DNA from: Glaesserella sp041817755
Lineage (GTDB): Bacteria > Pseudomonadota > Gammaproteobacteria > Enterobacterales > Pasteurellaceae
Length of the DNA: 33,914 bases
Reading direction: 5' to 3'
Assembly: GCF_041817755.1 (NCBI RefSeq)
Contig: NZ_JBGYBX010000024.1
Coordinates: 1-33,914 of the forward strand
Shown: positions 33,001 through 33,914 of the stretch, one piece after another
How positions within the stretch are numbered: the stretch's first letter is position 1
Layout of the letters: the number at the start of each line of letters is the position of its first letter
Program-made: the position numbers and the translations under genes
Notes under the pieces: generated by a model
What the model saw: only the letters and a program-made list of their open reading frames with translations
Told to the model about the DNA's origin: nothing
Database searches by the model: none

Positions 33001-33022
33001 GTAGGGTGCGTTTTAACGCACC
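33001..33022. repeat. REP-type hairpin with GTAG head
   Basis: GTAG followed by GGTGCGTT-TT-AACGCACC, a perfect 8-bp stem. It sits between the OsmC-like gene and glyS. The GTAG head is shared with the repeats at 10639 and 10770, although the stem sequence differs. Confidence 0.7.
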
Positions 33023-33030
33023 GTTTGATT

Positions 33031-33507
33031 TTAAATTGAATCTTTTTCAATAGTAGCTTCACATTCCACAGGGAAATTGAGTGAGTTTGCAATAAAGCAC
33101 GCCTGATGTGCATTTTTGTGTAATGCTAATGCTTTATCTACATCCGACTCTTTCGAAATTCGCACACGAGGTTTTAATGTCGCTGAAAGGAAACGCCCTG
33201 CTTGTTCGGAACTACCTTCATCCATCACTGCGATTGCCTCATCACAATATTCCAACACAACTATGTTATTGACTGCACAAAAATGTAAATACCATAATTT
33301 ATGACAGGCGGAAATAGATGCCAATAACATATCTTCGGGATTCCAACGAGTTTTGTCGCCACGAAAAGCAGGATCGGAGGAACCTAAAATATCGGGTTTA
33401 TGAGATGCCGAAACAATAAAATCCCTCCCATAGGTAGTATAAGATGAGGTACCCGAGCCTAAATTTCCAACCCATTTCACAATAACTTGATAGAGATGTT
33501 GTTTCAT
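33031..33507 (-). CDS. OsmC-family protein
   Basis: 158-residue cytoplasmic protein of the OsmC/Ohr family, which reduces organic hydroperoxides. The central helix carries ISACHKLWYLHFC, with the two cysteines spaced as the family's redox pair would be. WNPEDMLLASIS precedes it, as in OsmC-like proteins. RBS AAGGAAAG precedes ATG 33507. The subtype (Ohr, OsmC or YhfA-like) could not be decided. Confidence 0.88.
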   Translation of the reverse strand: MKQHLYQVIVKWVGNLGSGTSSYTTYGRDFIVSASHKPDILGSSDPAFRGDKTRWNPEDMLLASISACHKLWYLHFCAVNNIVVLEYCDEAIAVMDEGSSEQAGRFLSATLKPRVRISKESDVDKALALHKNAHQACFIANSLNFPVECEATIEKDSI

Positions 33508-33606
33508 TATTTCTTTCCTTTAAAACCCCGATAATACTCGGCAGAGTAGAACATTATCATTTTGAATTTTTGCAAATTTCAGACAAAATCTGACCGCTTG
33601 TTACTT

Positions 33607-33711
33607 CCCCATACTGACGTATGGGGTTACGCATAGTGCGGTTGCTCCGCAACCTATTTTACTTGTCGCAGAGCGACAACACTATGCTTAACCTAGTACG
33701 TCAGTGCTAGG
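33607..33711. repeat. 105-bp palindromic element with cloverleaf-like fold
   Basis: The ends are two hairpins: CCCCATAC-TGAC-GTATGGGG (33607-33626) and CCTAGTAC-GTCA-GTGCTAGG (33692-33711), whose loops TGAC and GTCA are complementary. The ends also pair with each other (33613-33638 with 33680-33705: 24 of 26 positions, counting two G-T pairs). This encloses two small hairpins: GGTTGC-TCC-GCAACC (33640-33654) and TTGTCGC-AGA-GCGACAA (33663-33679). It overlaps the last codons and stop of the glutaredoxin-like gene. Confidence 0.8.
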
Positions 33712-33914
33712 GCTAACTCAGCTAAATCCAACACCACTCTCTCATCTTCCAACACCAAAGCAGGAATACCGATATAGCCATTTGCTTTAGCGTGATCAAA
33801 AGCTGGGTGGCGGTCACGTAATCTGAGAAATGGTTTAAAATTTGCACCTCTTTGGGTAATATCCACCGCTTCGTAGTCCACGCCTAAACGTTGTAATTCA
33901 GCGACAAACGGGGC
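33693..33914 (-). CDS. Glutaredoxin-like protein (partial, 5' part outside the window)
   Basis: The 3' part of a gene cut by the right edge; 73 codons are visible, in frame to 33914. The text VAELQRLGVDYEAVDIT, FLRLRDRHPAFDHAKANG and YIGIPALVLEDERVVLDL resembles small glutaredoxin-related proteins, which have an N-terminal CxxC lying beyond the window. The CxxC itself cannot be checked. The final residues (ALTY) and TAG stop lie in the palindromic element at 33607-33711, so the repeat appears to have replaced the natural end of the gene. Confidence 0.7.
   Translation of the reverse strand, partial: APFVAELQRLGVDYEAVDITQRGANFKPFLRLRDRHPAFDHAKANGYIGIPALVLEDERVVLDLAELALALTY

Overview
The window comes from a member of the Pasteurellaceae. 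At least 21 exact copies of the 9-base Actinobacillus/Mannheimia-type DNA uptake sequence (ACAAGCGGT or ACCGCTTGT) are scattered through it, many beside TTTTGCAAAA, and the proteins look gammaproteobacterial. The species cannot be fixed from sequence alone. It is a chromosomal segment with 35 recognisable genes. I saw no rRNA, tRNA, CRISPR array, transposase or prophage.

Layout. (1) 1-1891: a structured repeat-like leader, a BglG/LicT antiterminator and a Cof-type HAD phosphatase. (2) 1942-12127: a sulfur region. On the minus strand lie a YidK-like Na+/solute symporter, a cytoplasmic Cys-type sulfatase, a Crp/Fnr-type regulator and the radical-SAM sulfatase maturase. Divergently on the plus strand lie a TSUP exporter, a YeeE/YedE thiosulfate-type transporter and two tandem YnjE-like rhodanese lipoproteins. 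Together they look fit to import a sulfated organic compound, cleave it and handle reduced or oxidised sulfur. (3) 12177-14902: an Arg/Asp/Tyr-rich exported protein, then a BglF-type EIIBCA behind a CRP site and an RAT/terminator switch that should answer to an antiterminator such as the one at 225. (4) 14957-20025: housekeeping genes on the minus strand: rraA, the coupled ygfZ-rnhB-letA operon, an exported unknown and mgsA. (5) 20326-23451: manXYZ plus a small membrane protein, with a consensus PurR/LacI-family operator in the leader. (6) 23483-27063: a second HAD phosphatase, a stand-alone thrC, an AT-rich insert carrying a split unknown membrane protein, and a quinone-reductase-like flavoprotein. 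(7) 27135-33914: mnmE, a MazG-like protein, a GST, xerC with an unknown partner, glyS, an OsmC-like protein and the end of a glutaredoxin-like gene.

Repeats and structure: two GTAG-headed REP-type hairpins form an inverted pair between the rhodanese genes, and another lies before glyS. Two copies of a G-rich hairpin repeat sit so that they supply the ribosome binding site of the next gene. A 105-bp element with a cloverleaf-like fold overlaps the end of the last gene. Several inverted uptake-sequence pairs act as likely terminators, and one such dyad lies inside ygfZ. The most interesting points are the composite sulfur locus, the homopolymer-split membrane protein, the separated bgl switch and the folded repeat at the right edge.
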